Origin: UBA11891 sp003533785
Lineage (GTDB): Bacteria; Bacteroidota; Bacteroidia; Flavobacteriales; Flavobacteriaceae
Assembly: GCA_949511625.1 (NCBI GenBank)
Contig: CATFEX010000032.1
Coordinates: forward strand, 1-15,768
Direction: 5' to 3'
DNA length: 15,768 nt
A model generated the notes under the pieces. The model saw only the letters and a program-made list of their open reading frames with translations, was not told the DNA's origin and did no database searches. The position numbers and the translations under genes were made by a program. Shown piece after piece: positions 1 through 7,054 of the stretch. Each line of letters begins with the position of its first letter. The first letter of the stretch is position 1.

Positions 1-1
1 A

Positions 2-808
2 AACTTGCTAATGGAGCGTTTCAATATGAATGCATTTAACCCCGCATTCGTCGGAACCGAAGGACGAGAGGTTGCATTTACTTCACGTTCGACTTGGATT
101 GGAGTCGCAGATGCACCTACCACCAACTACTTCTTCTACAGTGGAGGGCGTAAGAAAAATCTATCTCTTGGAGCTTCGATAATATCAAATCAAATTTACA
201 TAGACACCAGAACACAATATGCATTAGATGCAAGTTATCAGTTAGAAATGGGAGGAGGCACCAATCTATATCTAGGAGTGAAAGCAGGAGCCACTTCTAA
301 AAAAACAGATATTGAGGAACTGGAACGAATCACACAAACAGCTAACCCTGCTATTTCCACAAATGGAAATGCACTTTTCCCCGTTTTTGGATTTGGTGCT
401 TTGCTGAAGGGGCAAAAATTTTATTTATCAGCATCCATTCCAAACTTTCTTAATCCAATTAAATTTGTGAAAGATGACACTTTTATTGGTTCTGAAAAAC
501 CAGTAACTTATTTACTAGCTGGGACAAATATTAATACGGGTGCTTTTGGATCAAAACTAAAACCTTTTGTTAGTGCCCGTTTGAACCCAAATGGTGAAAA
601 TCAAATGCATCTCGGAGGCACCTTCGACTATAAAAATATAATAGAAGTTGGTGGGGGTTATAAAAGTACTGGCTACTCCAATGTAATGCTCATTGTAAAG
701 ACCAAATTCGGATTGACTGCCGCTTATGCCTATGATTTTGGGACTCCATCAGGACAAGCTGCTGTTACTAAAAGCGGAAATGAGATTTTTTTAAAGTTTA
801 AATTCTAA
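2..808 (+). CDS. PorP/SprF-family type IX secretion membrane protein, 5' end cut by window
   Basis: Outer-membrane beta-barrel protein of the PorP/SprF family, which in Bacteroidota works with the type IX secretion and gliding machinery. The reading frame is open to the left edge. The first visible residues (NLLMERFNMNAFNPAFVG) match the family's conserved N-terminal block, usually close to YMFNPLxxNPAYAG, which lies shortly after the signal peptide. So only about 20-30 residues, including the signal, are missing. It continues with the expected S-x-W-I-G-V-x-x-A-P-x-T block, then alternating amphipathic strands rich in Gly, Tyr and Asn, and ends with aromatic residues (FLKFKF), typical of outer-membrane barrels. 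An internal TTG or ATG near the edge is unlikely to be the true start. Family members often follow a large adhesin-like or PKD/gliding-motility gene, which may lie to the left. The exact T9SS role cannot be told, since genomes carry many paralogues. Confidence 0.85.
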   Translation, partial: NLLMERFNMNAFNPAFVGTEGREVAFTSRSTWIGVADAPTTNYFFYSGGRKKNLSLGASIISNQIYIDTRTQYALDASYQLEMGGGTNLYLGVKAGATSKKTDIEELERITQTANPAISTNGNALFPVFGFGALLKGQKFYLSASIPNFLNPIKFVKDDTFIGSEKPVTYLLAGTNINTGAFGSKLKPFVSARLNPNGENQMHLGGTFDYKNIIEVGGGYKSTGYSNVMLIVKTKFGLTAAYAYDFGTPSGQAAVTKSGNEIFLKFKF

Positions 809-1130
809 AATCTTTCTTTTACATTATTGGGTACCATTGAAAATACCAAAACTTACTGTTAATTAGTTAGTCATCGAAAAGAAGACAGGTCAAAATTAAG
901 GTGTTTTGTTAAGGGTTTTGTTGGGCATATTAAGGGGTAAGCTTGTTGTTCAATATTTGCCTTATTTGAGGCAAAACCAAAAACATAAAAGTTCAAAAAA
1001 TGAACAAAAAAGGGTTAAAATCGATCAAAAATAGCTAAAAAATGAGCAAAAATGGTGTTTTTTGACTTTAGTGGTCAATGAGTTTTTCTTCACCTATTTT
1101 AAAGGGATTTAATTGTTTTAAGGGGGCTTA
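809..1130. other. Convergent spacer with helically phased A-tracts
   Basis: This 322-bp gap separates two genes that converge on it, and no credible ORF was seen. From 995 to 1063 runs of four to six A (finally T) recur: 995-1000, 1006-1011, 1017-1020, 1027-1031, 1037-1042, 1048-1052, 1058-1063. Their centres are 10 to 11 bp apart, close to one helical turn, which is the classical signature of intrinsically bent DNA. Shorter, less regular A-runs precede them from 973. A 7-bp inverted repeat (TTTGCCT at 956-962, AGGCAAA at 969-975, 6-nt loop) sits just upstream and could form a hairpin, but no T-run follows it on either strand. Bending is inferred, not measured. Confidence 0.6.
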
Positions 1131-1484
1131 TTATTTATTGTCAATATATCTCATCCCTTCAATTCCCTTACTCAGAATTACATCAACGCTGACATCAGTT
1201 GTATTTTTATTTTCGAAATAGACCGTTTCGTTTTTACTAATATACACCTTTGCTTTCCCTTTAGGAATCAAACCAAAACGTTGTATTACTTCTCTTGTAT
1301 CTTTATCTACCGTTATAAGGTTAACAGTTAGAACTGATCGATTAATCAAAACTGCAGAGTAATTCTTGTCGTTATATTCACCCAATAAAAAGGATTGATT
1401 AGCAGGAATAGTCAGACCCGATTTGAAGGTTGAGCAAGAAATTAGAGCAGTAAGAACGATTATTACAAAAATTGATTTTTTCAT
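1131..1484 (-). CDS. Small lipoprotein of unknown function
   Basis: 117 residues. I start it at the ATG at 1484, which gives a clean signal (MKKSIFVIIVLTALISC) with lipobox L14-I15-S16-C17. A longer frame from 1523 would put 13 extra residues ahead of the signal and is less likely. After the cysteine the mature part has about 100 residues. The stretch around SFLLGEYNDKNYSAVLINRS and later the repeated Val/Ile strands (VYISKNETVYFENKN) suggest an all-beta domain with many Asn and Lys. I do not recognise the family. It stands alone: its 3' end faces the bent-DNA spacer and its 5' side is a 316-bp gap with a gene remnant. It is probably membrane-anchored in the periplasm or outer membrane. No regulation is visible. 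Confidence 0.75.
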   Translation of the reverse strand: MKKSIFVIIVLTALISCSTFKSGLTIPANQSFLLGEYNDKNYSAVLINRSVLTVNLITVDKDTREVIQRFGLIPKGKAKVYISKNETVYFENKNTTDVSVDVILSKGIEGMRYIDNK

Positions 1485-1576
1485 TATCAAGACTAACAAT
1501 TCAATAGAGATTTTTAGTAACATCCATTATCACAATATTAAAAATAATACTACTAGCGTTAAACTTATTTGCTTGA

Positions 1577-1755
1577 GTTAATGCAAATCATGTGAAACCC
1601 CTAACCGTTCAGACATTAGTACACAGTGGAGCAGAAGGACCACAAATTTCGACAGATGGAAAATATGGGCCTATAGTATTGCCGGTCCTTCATTTATTAC
1701 TTCGGATAGCACAGTAGTTGATATGGATGGAAGTGAATTGCGCTTTTTTGAATAA
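1577..1755 (+). pseudogene. Frameshifted 3' remnant of an unknown gene
   Basis: Two adjacent frames together read as a plausible protein C-terminus. The first (1577 to about 1668) reads VNANHVKPLTVQTLVHSGAE and then GPQISTDGKYG. The second (about 1669-1755) reads AYSIAGPSFITSDSTVVDMD, then GSELRFFE and a TAA. The join falls at the run GGGCC near 1667-1671, and restoring one G gives a continuous frame. Upstream, an in-frame TGA (1574-1576) and AT-rich DNA end the similarity, so no full gene exists here. The protein-like composition (Gly-Pro turns, a final D-M-D-G-S-E-L-R-F strand) makes chance less likely, but I cannot name the family. It ends 45 bp before the serine hydrolase start. The rest of the 1485-1800 gap shows nothing else I can support. 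Confidence 0.4.
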
Positions 1756-1800
1756 GGACTTCTTTGTATATTGAGCAGAATACAACCTTAAAACCATACG

Positions 1801-2958
1801 ATGAAATACATTGTTTTTATTCTGCTTCCTTTTTTTGCATTTGCTCAATTTGAGCATATCAAAAACTTTCAAAAAGCCTTGATTCAAGAAGAAAAAACAG
1901 GGAGCAACGTGGCATTGGTTTACAAAGAGGGTCAAATGATTTATCATCATATTGAAAACTCAAAAAAGCCTGGAGATAAAAACATTGACGGAGAAACAAT
2001 ATTTCCCGTTTGGTCAATGTCAAAACCGATTACGATTGTATCGGTTATGACTTTGGTTGAAGCGGGAAAAATCAAGCTAGAAGATCCTGTCAGTAAATAC
2101 ATTCCTAGTTTTAATTCACTGGTATGTAAAGGTTCAACAGGGAATTATCCTTGTGAAAACCAAATGACAGTGTACCATCTGATGACCCACAGATCAGGCT
2201 TAAAATATTACGACGAGTTTGATAACATCCGCGGACTCACGAGCTCGGTCAAATATGAAAACTTAGAGGATTTTGCCAATGATGTGTCCAAGGTAGCATT
2301 AGAATTTGAACCTGGAACACGTTATCTATATGGGATAAATCAAGCCGTTTTGGGTAGAATTGTGGAAGTAGCTTCTGGAATGGATTTCTACCAATACCTT
2401 AAAAAAACAATTTTTGATCCCTTGGGTATGGGCAACACAAAATTTTATTTGACAGAAGAAGAACAAAAACATTTTCAGCCTTTATTCATCAATTCAGACT
2501 ATTTGAAAGGTTTCACCTATCTATTGAATGAGCTCACCTACAAAGAAGGAAATAAAGCCTACTTTGGAGGAGAGGGTTTGGTGTCTACCTTCACAGATTA
2601 CGCAAAGTTTTGCAGAATGTTGGTCAACGGAGGCGTATTTAATGGCAGTAGAATAATCAAGCAAAGCAGTATCGATCTCATGACCAAAAAGCACTCCGAG
2701 GGTTATCCAGTCGAGGATGATGCAGGCTACGATCAATTAGGATTTTATTACGGGTTTTCACTCTTTGTCCTTGAAAACCCAGAAATAGATGGAATTGGAG
2801 CTACAAAAGGGATCTATGGGTGGTCTGGATATCACAACACCCATTTTTGGATAGATCCACAGAAGAAACTTTTTGGCTTATTTATGAGTCGAGCGAGAGA
2901 ATTTGATTTTGACATTCAAAAAAGGTTCAGAAAACAAGTCTATTCCTTGATTCAATAG
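1801..2958 (+). CDS. Secreted serine hydrolase, beta-lactamase/family VIII esterase type
   Basis: 385 residues with a Sec signal (MKYIVFILLPFFAFA|Q), so periplasmic or surface-located. It belongs to the beta-lactamase-related serine hydrolases (PF00144), which include class C beta-lactamases, DD-peptidases and EstB-like esterases. The nucleophile motif S-x-x-K is S72-M-S-K75. The second motif is Y177 in YGINQAVLGRIVE, matching the YSxxxDVLGRxxE form of EstB-like esterases rather than the Y-x-N of true beta-lactamases. FDPLGM follows, then GGEGLVSTFTDYAKF, then W341-S-G343 in place of the usual W-G-G/H-x-G block. I therefore expect an esterase or peptidase, with substrate unknown; this subtype is inference. 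The NTF2-like lipoprotein gene starts 67 bp downstream on the same strand and may be co-transcribed. Confidence 0.88.
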   Translation: MKYIVFILLPFFAFAQFEHIKNFQKALIQEEKTGSNVALVYKEGQMIYHHIENSKKPGDKNIDGETIFPVWSMSKPITIVSVMTLVEAGKIKLEDPVSKYIPSFNSLVCKGSTGNYPCENQMTVYHLMTHRSGLKYYDEFDNIRGLTSSVKYENLEDFANDVSKVALEFEPGTRYLYGINQAVLGRIVEVASGMDFYQYLKKTIFDPLGMGNTKFYLTEEEQKHFQPLFINSDYLKGFTYLLNELTYKEGNKAYFGGEGLVSTFTDYAKFCRMLVNGGVFNGSRIIKQSSIDLMTKKHSEGYPVEDDAGYDQLGFYYGFSLFVLENPEIDGIGATKGIYGWSGYHNTHFWIDPQKKLFGLFMSRAREFDFDIQKRFRKQVYSLIQ

Positions 2959-3025
2959 TTGTTTTTTCAACGAGGAAGAGGTTCCAATTTTGTATATTTA
3001 TTGTGATTAACTATAAATTAAACTC

Positions 3026-3580
3026 ATGAAAAAACTACTCTTATTTTCCTTAACGGTATGTCTTTTTGCTAGTTGCGATAGCCCAAATTCTTCAAATCAA
3101 AATGCTGATAACAAGCCCGCTGAAATCGGTTCGGCTCAGATGGACGGAATGGAAGTGATGGCTCCTCTGTTTGTTGGAGAAATTTCAAATCAACAAATTT
3201 GGTTGGATTATATCCAAGCGCATAATGACAAAAACCTTGAAAAAATAGCAGCAATCAATGCTGAGGATTGGGAAGGATACACAGCCGAGGGCAGTGTGAT
3301 CAAGGGGAGTAATGCTCATATCGAAATTTTAGACAATTGGTTTCAATCGGCTAATCCCAAATGGGAGGTGAAGTGGATGATTGCCAATGCGGTGGAAAAC
3401 AAAGACGGCATTGTTGAACAGTGGCTCACCACTGGGAATGACTATAGCGACGTGGATGAAAAGGGGAATGCTATTTTCCAACACAACGTGCATGACATTC
3501 AATTTGTGGACGGGAAAATCAAGCGCATTAATGTTTATAAAAGGGCGAAAGCAGAAGAATCTTTAGATTTCTCCTACTAG
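3026..3580 (+). CDS. NTF2/SnoaL-like lipoprotein
   Basis: 184 residues. The signal MKKLLLFSLTVCLFASC ends in a lipobox (F14-A15-S16-C17), followed by a Ser/Asn-rich linker to about residue 50. Residues 55-184 look like a nuclear-transport-factor-2/SnoaL cone fold: an N-terminal helix (IWLDYIQAHNDKNLEKIAAI), then WEGYTAEGSVIKGSNAHIEI, a W-F and W-E-V-K-W strand region, VEQWLTTGNDY, and a closing V-H-D-I-Q-F-V-D-G-K-I strand. This fold binds small molecules in a pocket, or is catalytic (isomerase, cyclase, dehydratase), in other families; here the ligand is unknown. It follows the serine hydrolase by 67 bp. The same order, hydrolase then NTF2-like, occurs again at 14340-15766 on the other strand. 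Confidence 0.78.
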   Translation: MKKLLLFSLTVCLFASCDSPNSSNQNADNKPAEIGSAQMDGMEVMAPLFVGEISNQQIWLDYIQAHNDKNLEKIAAINAEDWEGYTAEGSVIKGSNAHIEILDNWFQSANPKWEVKWMIANAVENKDGIVEQWLTTGNDYSDVDEKGNAIFQHNVHDIQFVDGKIKRINVYKRAKAEESLDFSY

Positions 3581-3594
3581 GGCAAAGAAACAAA

Positions 3595-3714
3595 CTATTT
3601 GCAGAGCCAGTGGGTAAAATCACATACACCAAATGGGCTGCTGGTTTGACCACAGGTACATTCGGGATGCGTCTCAATCTCCAATGCTGTTTGTGAAGTG
3701 TCTAAATTTTTCAT
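3595..3714 (-). CDS. 39-residue CDGSH-like iron-sulfur peptide (putative)
   Basis: A short ORF lies opposite the two flanking plus-strand genes, from ATG at 3714 to TAG at 3595. Its C-terminal half reads CTCGQTSSPFGVCDFTH, then WLCK. This closely follows the CDGSH (mitoNEET-type) iron-sulfur motif C-x-C-x2-[ST]-x3-P-x-C-D-G-[SAT]-H. The three cysteines, the C-D pair, the T-H end and a P-F step are all present, with one extra residue before the third cysteine (C-x-C-x9-C-x3-H instead of x8) and Gly replaced by Phe in C-D-G. CDGSH proteins bind a 2Fe-2S cluster through three Cys and one His. The N-terminal 17 residues are unremarkable and no signal peptide is present, so it would be cytosolic. 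It may be a stand-alone minimal domain or a decayed one. No promoter was identified. Confidence rests on the motif alone. Confidence 0.55.
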   Translation of the reverse strand: MKNLDTSQTALEIETHPECTCGQTSSPFGVCDFTHWLCK

Positions 3715-3847
3715 TTTTCATTTAAAATTAGCTTTTGGTTTAAATAATTCAAACGGATTAATTATTTCATCACCGTTTTATAATACACACAAAACATTGG
3801 ATTTTTCCATCATTGGTTATCAATAACAAAGAAGTTAACACTTTTAA

Positions 3848-3878
3848 TTTGATACTAAACGAACCTTTTTTATATTGT
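3848..3878 (+). promoter_or_regulatory. Bacteroidota-type sigma promoter
   Basis: TTTG (3848-3851), a spacer of exactly 19 bp, then TATATTGT (3871-3878). This fits the Bacteroidota housekeeping promoter TTTG-N19-TAnnTTTG, with two substitutions at the end of the -7 element. Transcription would begin near 3885, giving a leader of about 19 nt before the ATG at 3904. It implies that the DABB-like gene has its own promoter rather than reading through from 3580. Confidence 0.5.
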
Positions 3879-3903
3879 ATTGATTAATCATAAAACCAAT
3901 CAA

Positions 3904-4602
3904 ATGAAAAAAATAAGTTTACTTATTGCTGTGTTCGCTTCGTTCTATTGCGTAGCACAAATTCCTTCGTTTACTGTTCAATATTTTGATGCCAAACCTT
4001 GGCAACAAACTGAAATTGCTCAGATTTTTGATAATTACTACGAAGGCGTTGAATTTAAATCGGGGGGTCTATATCTGGAAAGACTCAGAGCAGGAAATAC
4101 AGAAGGGACCCACCGGATTGTTTTCTTTGGTGACCGCGAAAACTTTGGCAGAAAAGAAGGGGAGAAGACCAGTGAAGAGGTCAGAGCCTTTTATAGAGAA
4201 TTTTCCGATAATATTGAGAATTGGGGAAATAGTTATACGGGTAGAATTCTAGATTACTCAGGCGAAGGCTCTCCAGATGATTATGGGTACATTCAGATTT
4301 ATGAGATTAAAGTGGCCGATCAAGTGGCCTTTCTAAAGGCGCATAAAAAAATTGTGTCTAAAATGAGCAAAGTGATGGAGGGAAGACCCGTGGCCTTTGG
4401 CACCTATGATATTGGAGCTCCTAATGGGGCCTCACATTGGGTAGCGGTTGCTTACAAAAACAGAGCCGACAACATAAAAATTAAGGCGGCTTCAGAAAAA
4501 TACACCAAAGAATGGGGTGAGTATTTCAGTACTCGTGGAGAAGTTGAAGATACGGGTAACTTTGATTTGACCATTCTCAAAACCTATGGGAGTTTTAACT
4601 AA
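3904..4602 (+). CDS. Secreted two-repeat DABB-like protein (orphan copy)
   Basis: 232 residues from ATG 3904, chosen because it starts the signal MKKISLLIAVFASFYCVAQ directly; an ATG at 3880 would add 8 residues. The mature part splits into two similar halves of about 105 residues. Each has a strand, a helix, then a G-[TA]-S/T-H strand (THRIVFFG with H70, SHWVAVAY with H178) and a further helix. This pattern resembles a duplicated dimeric alpha/beta barrel (NIPSNAP/ABM-like), but that is inference. It is clearly a paralogue of the protein at 10128-10817: VAFGTYDIGxPNGASHWVA, the N-W-G-x-S-Y-x-G-R block and KAHxxIV are shared. It follows the NTF2-like lipoprotein gene, with its own promoter at 3848-3878 and a terminator at 4623-4647. 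Function unknown. Confidence 0.75.
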   Translation: MKKISLLIAVFASFYCVAQIPSFTVQYFDAKPWQQTEIAQIFDNYYEGVEFKSGGLYLERLRAGNTEGTHRIVFFGDRENFGRKEGEKTSEEVRAFYREFSDNIENWGNSYTGRILDYSGEGSPDDYGYIQIYEIKVADQVAFLKAHKKIVSKMSKVMEGRPVAFGTYDIGAPNGASHWVAVAYKNRADNIKIKAASEKYTKEWGEYFSTRGEVEDTGNFDLTILKTYGSFN

Positions 4603-4622
4603 ATGCCTTAAGAATAACAAAT

Positions 4623-4647
4623 AAAACCCTCCGCTTAGGAGGGTTTT
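4623..4647. terminator. Bidirectional intrinsic terminator
   Basis: Stem AAAACCCTCC (4623-4632) and GGAGGGTTTT (4638-4647) with a 5-nt loop. The A- and T-runs at the ends let it work on both strands, between the convergent genes ending at 4602 (+) and 4663 (-). Confidence 0.85.
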
Positions 4648-4662
4648 AAAGTAAATAAATAA

Positions 4663-5040
4663 TCAGCTTTTAGGCCGGGTATAAGCAAGGAGCGCCACAC
4701 CAAACATTAGAAAGTCAGGAATGAAATCTGCAATCCCAGCATTGGTTAGAGGCGAAGCCGCCAGGAAATAAAACCCTGCAAAAGTGGGAATATACCCTAT
4801 GATAAAAGCCAACAAAAGCGTTCGAGCAGTTGCCAGCTGAGCTTTTCTAAGAAGGAGCATTATAAGACCCACCATAAAAAATAAAGGGGCTACAGCTATT
4901 TGGAATAATTTCAATACCTGCTGCGCTTCCTCACCAACATTAAACATCATTGCGATTGCTTCATCTGCTAGAAGAGGGTATAGTATTGACTGAAGAATCA
5001 TAATGATACCTATAATTGTCAACGCAATTCTTGTTTTCAT
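4663..5040 (-). CDS. Four-helix small membrane protein of unknown function
   Basis: 125 residues with four predicted transmembrane helices at about 5-24, 45-64, 72-94 and 106-120. A short acidic loop (ADEAIAMMFNVGEEAQQ) lies between helices 1 and 2, and a basic segment (R65-K66) between helices 2 and 3. There is no cleavable signal and no Cys or His. The helix 1-2 hairpin with an M-F-x-V loop recalls small DUF4345-like membrane proteins, but this is only a loose resemblance. It follows the YgaP-like gene with a 17-bp gap on the same strand, so the two are probably one operon, read first through 5285-5058. The terminator at 4623-4647 ends it. Role unknown. Confidence 0.7.
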   Translation of the reverse strand: MKTRIALTIIGIIMILQSILYPLLADEAIAMMFNVGEEAQQVLKLFQIAVAPLFFMVGLIMLLLRKAQLATARTLLLAFIIGYIPTFAGFYFLAASPLTNAGIADFIPDFLMFGVALLAYTRPKS

Positions 5041-5057
5041 TTTTATGGGATTTGAAT

Positions 5058-5285
5058 TTATTTACCGTTTTGAATAGGTTGCGAATCAGGCATCATTTTA
5101 TTCAAAATAAAATAGACAGGACAAAACTTGGTAACAGGACTAATCACTTGAAGGATTCCTGTTGCAATTCCGATATAAGAAAAAGAAACATCTACGGTGG
5201 CTGCCAGCGTGAAAGAGCTCAAATAGATGACCCCACAGATGGCATCGTGCATACGGACTTTAGTAATATTTTTACTTGTAATCAT
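5058..5285 (-). CDS. YgaP-type (DUF2892) small membrane protein
   Basis: 75 residues. It resembles the DUF2892 membrane domain found in the C-terminal part of YgaP-like rhodanese proteins and as stand-alone short proteins. It shows a short polar N-terminus with Met-His-Asp-Ala (in place of the usual R-x-x-R), a helix at about 16-31, a second helix at about 35-50 (SYIGIATGILQVISPV), and the hallmark T-K-F-C55-P-V-Y motif just after it. The C-terminal tail (about 63-75) is soluble. The FCPVY motif is the strongest evidence. Such domains are often linked with sulfur or cyanide handling, but the partner here is just the four-helix membrane gene 17 bp downstream. The start at 5285 is taken; the Met at residue 12 is an alternative. 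Confidence 0.65.
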   Translation of the reverse strand: MITSKNITKVRMHDAICGVIYLSSFTLAATVDVSFSYIGIATGILQVISPVTKFCPVYFILNKMMPDSQPIQNGK

Positions 5286-5458
5286 AATAATTGGTTTAAG
5301 GTTATTTCAATTTAGTAAAAATGATGCGTTCGACCTACTACATTGGAATAGTATTTCTTTTTTTAAAGAAAAAAAGGATCGCTTCTTCAGGCGAATTTTC
5401 ACAAAAAAAGAGCCTGATCTAGATTATATGGTACAGTAGAATGACAATGAAGGAGGCT

Positions 5459-6838
5459 TTACAGTGCAGCAATATTTTCATCAAGCCACTGCAGGCGGTT
5501 CGAAATCCAATTCTTGAGGTAATTTATTTCTTCATCGTATGTCCCACCTACATAGTTATTGGGCCAAACGTATTCTGTCAGTACAGGCCATCGAATAAAA
5601 TTGGATCTACTGCTTCCAGAGGCATTCAATAAAGTGACGTATTCATCTACTCTCCGATGAATTTCACTTTCAGCAAACTCATCCGCCCTAAGTGCATCCC
5701 AACGAGTCTTAATTTGTGTGACAAAAGCTGGGTCTTGCAAGAGGCGTTGCCACCAAAAAGGAAGTTGCCAACGATCGCCAGGACAACGTTCATTAAAACG
5801 GTAGGCCCAAACATTGAATTCTCCTCCCTGACAATAGTCCGCATTGCCAAAAGCCAAATTGAAATCCCATATAGGCCCCATAGCCAAGGACTCATTTTTA
5901 TCTTTCACCAACCAGGTGCTGAGACGAAACCCATCGACATTATTGGACAATTCATTGAGAAGAAAGAAGTCAACAAAACTATCCGAATCGATATATTGGG
6001 CATAACCGGTCTCTGGATCAGTAAAATTAGCACCTGCTAATGCTGTTTCAAAATCATGGAGGTAGTTGGAGATGTAATTGCGTTGCTCCTGTGTAATGTC
6101 CTCTTCATCTGGCGTATCATAGAGAAAATGGACTTGCTGGTTATTGTTGGCATTGGGGGGAGCAATAGATGAGGTAAAAGAGTTCGTTTCGTTATACTGG
6201 TCTTCCTTATCAATTTTAATAATGTACCCCCCAGTAAGGTCTTCCCCTTCATTCTCAGATTTTTTCAGTTTGTTGATATCGATACGGTTGTCGTCTCTTT
6301 TGAGTTTTTCCATCAATAGGTACAATCCTTCATTGGAATTATTTAGGACGAGTTCGACAAAGTGAAGTCGGGTGGTATACCGACCGATGGCACGAGATAA
6401 ATCATAAATCAATGCATTTCGGATGAGGCTCTTATCACTGTAGGGGGCGTGTAGGATCCAATCTTCTTCTTCGGGTAGGTCCAGCAGACTGACATTGACA
6501 TCTTCATTATTCTCGTCTCGGGTTTCAAAGCCATATTGTTTTTTGGGGAACATTTGGGAGGATTGCCCTCTTATTTCAATGGCAATATTCCCTTCGTGTA
6601 CTACAGCACCCTGTTTTTCGATTACCATTGTGGCATCAATTTTTGGCTCATCAGGAATGCTTTCGCCATTGGTGTTTAGAATAACTTGAGGAAGGCGATC
6701 TTCGGGCGCAATGACAACGACTTCACTACCAGTTGCAAGGGGTTCATTCTCCAAATCAGGACTTTTTGAACAGCTCACTGAAGCGAGACAAATAAAACTA
6801 AAAGCAATAAAGAAAGGATTGAATCGGTTGAAAAGCAT
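5459..6838 (-). CDS. CotH-kinase-like lipoprotein
   Basis: 459 residues. The N-terminus is a lipoprotein signal ending V21-S22-C23, then S-K-S-P-D-L-E-N-E, an acidic stretch after the cysteine of the kind that exports lipoproteins to the cell surface in Bacteroidota (inference). Residues about 30-80 form a short beta region (I-D-A-T-M-V-I-E). The rest matches the CotH kinase-like family (PF08757): IRGQSSQMFPKKQYGFE, DWILHAPYSDKSLIRN, GLYLLMEKLKRDDNRIDI (E-K near the nucleotide site), GGYIIKIDK, then GPIWDFNLAFGN, with the W-D-F-N-x-A-F-G-N block typical of this family. CotH in Bacillus is a protein kinase of spore-coat proteins; in a non-sporulating bacterium the substrate is likely a different secreted or surface protein or a glycan. 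It is monocistronic between the DUF2892 operon and glpK. Confidence 0.85.
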   Translation of the reverse strand: MLFNRFNPFFIAFSFICLASVSCSKSPDLENEPLATGSEVVVIAPEDRLPQVILNTNGESIPDEPKIDATMVIEKQGAVVHEGNIAIEIRGQSSQMFPKKQYGFETRDENNEDVNVSLLDLPEEEDWILHAPYSDKSLIRNALIYDLSRAIGRYTTRLHFVELVLNNSNEGLYLLMEKLKRDDNRIDINKLKKSENEGEDLTGGYIIKIDKEDQYNETNSFTSSIAPPNANNNQQVHFLYDTPDEEDITQEQRNYISNYLHDFETALAGANFTDPETGYAQYIDSDSFVDFFLLNELSNNVDGFRLSTWLVKDKNESLAMGPIWDFNLAFGNADYCQGGEFNVWAYRFNERCPGDRWQLPFWWQRLLQDPAFVTQIKTRWDALRADEFAESEIHRRVDEYVTLLNASGSSRSNFIRWPVLTEYVWPNNYVGGTYDEEINYLKNWISNRLQWLDENIAAL

Positions 6839-6869
6839 TGGCCTCTTACTTATTTAGTCTTGAAAATAA

Positions 6870-6902
6870 CAATAATATAGATGATTACCCATAAAAATCA
6901 AA
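6870..6902 (-). promoter_or_regulatory. Possible promoter of the CotH-like gene
   Basis: On the minus strand, TTTG (6902-6899), a 21-bp spacer and TATTATTG (6877-6870) match TTTG-N19-TAnnTTTG with one base changed in the -7 element and a spacer 2 bp longer than ideal. Transcription would start about 25 nt before the ATG at 6838. Weak support. Confidence 0.3.
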
Positions 6903-7054
6903 GATTTAGGAGGGTATAAACGAGACTTTCTAACAAAAAGAATTTCTTTTTAACGTAAAAAGCTCCTTTTGAAGGGGTGGTAATTCAAAATTTCACGAAC
7001 TTAAAAAAACTAAATTTAGCACTATCTTGTTTAGTGAAGTACAAAACAATAACT

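Noticed and set aside
1690..1950. 86-codon minus-strand ORF over the hydrolase start
   Set aside because: It overlaps a clear signal peptide and the gene remnant on the plus strand; its composition is that of a shadow frame.
2959..3025. TTTG-N19-TATAAATT promoter-like match before the NTF2-like lipoprotein
   Set aside because: The spacer is ideal but the -7 element matches poorly and would leave almost no leader before the ATG at 3026.
5321..5425. Short plus-strand ORF of about 34 codons beginning MMRSTYYIGIVFLFLKK
   Set aside because: Low-complexity Phe/Lys content comes from the T- and A-runs at 5357-5376; no motif, no ribosome-binding site, and it lies in a spacer that should hold the promoter of the minus-strand 5285 gene.
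5404..5458. Possible terminator for the CotH-like gene (AGCCT/AGGCT followed by seven T on the minus strand)
   Set aside because: The stem is only 5 bp with a loop of about 38 nt and a bulge beyond it; too weak to list.
6961..6979. CTCCTT/AAGGGG hairpin upstream of glpK as an operator or riboswitch
   Set aside because: Six pairs including a G-T pair and a 3-nt loop; no further structure around it.
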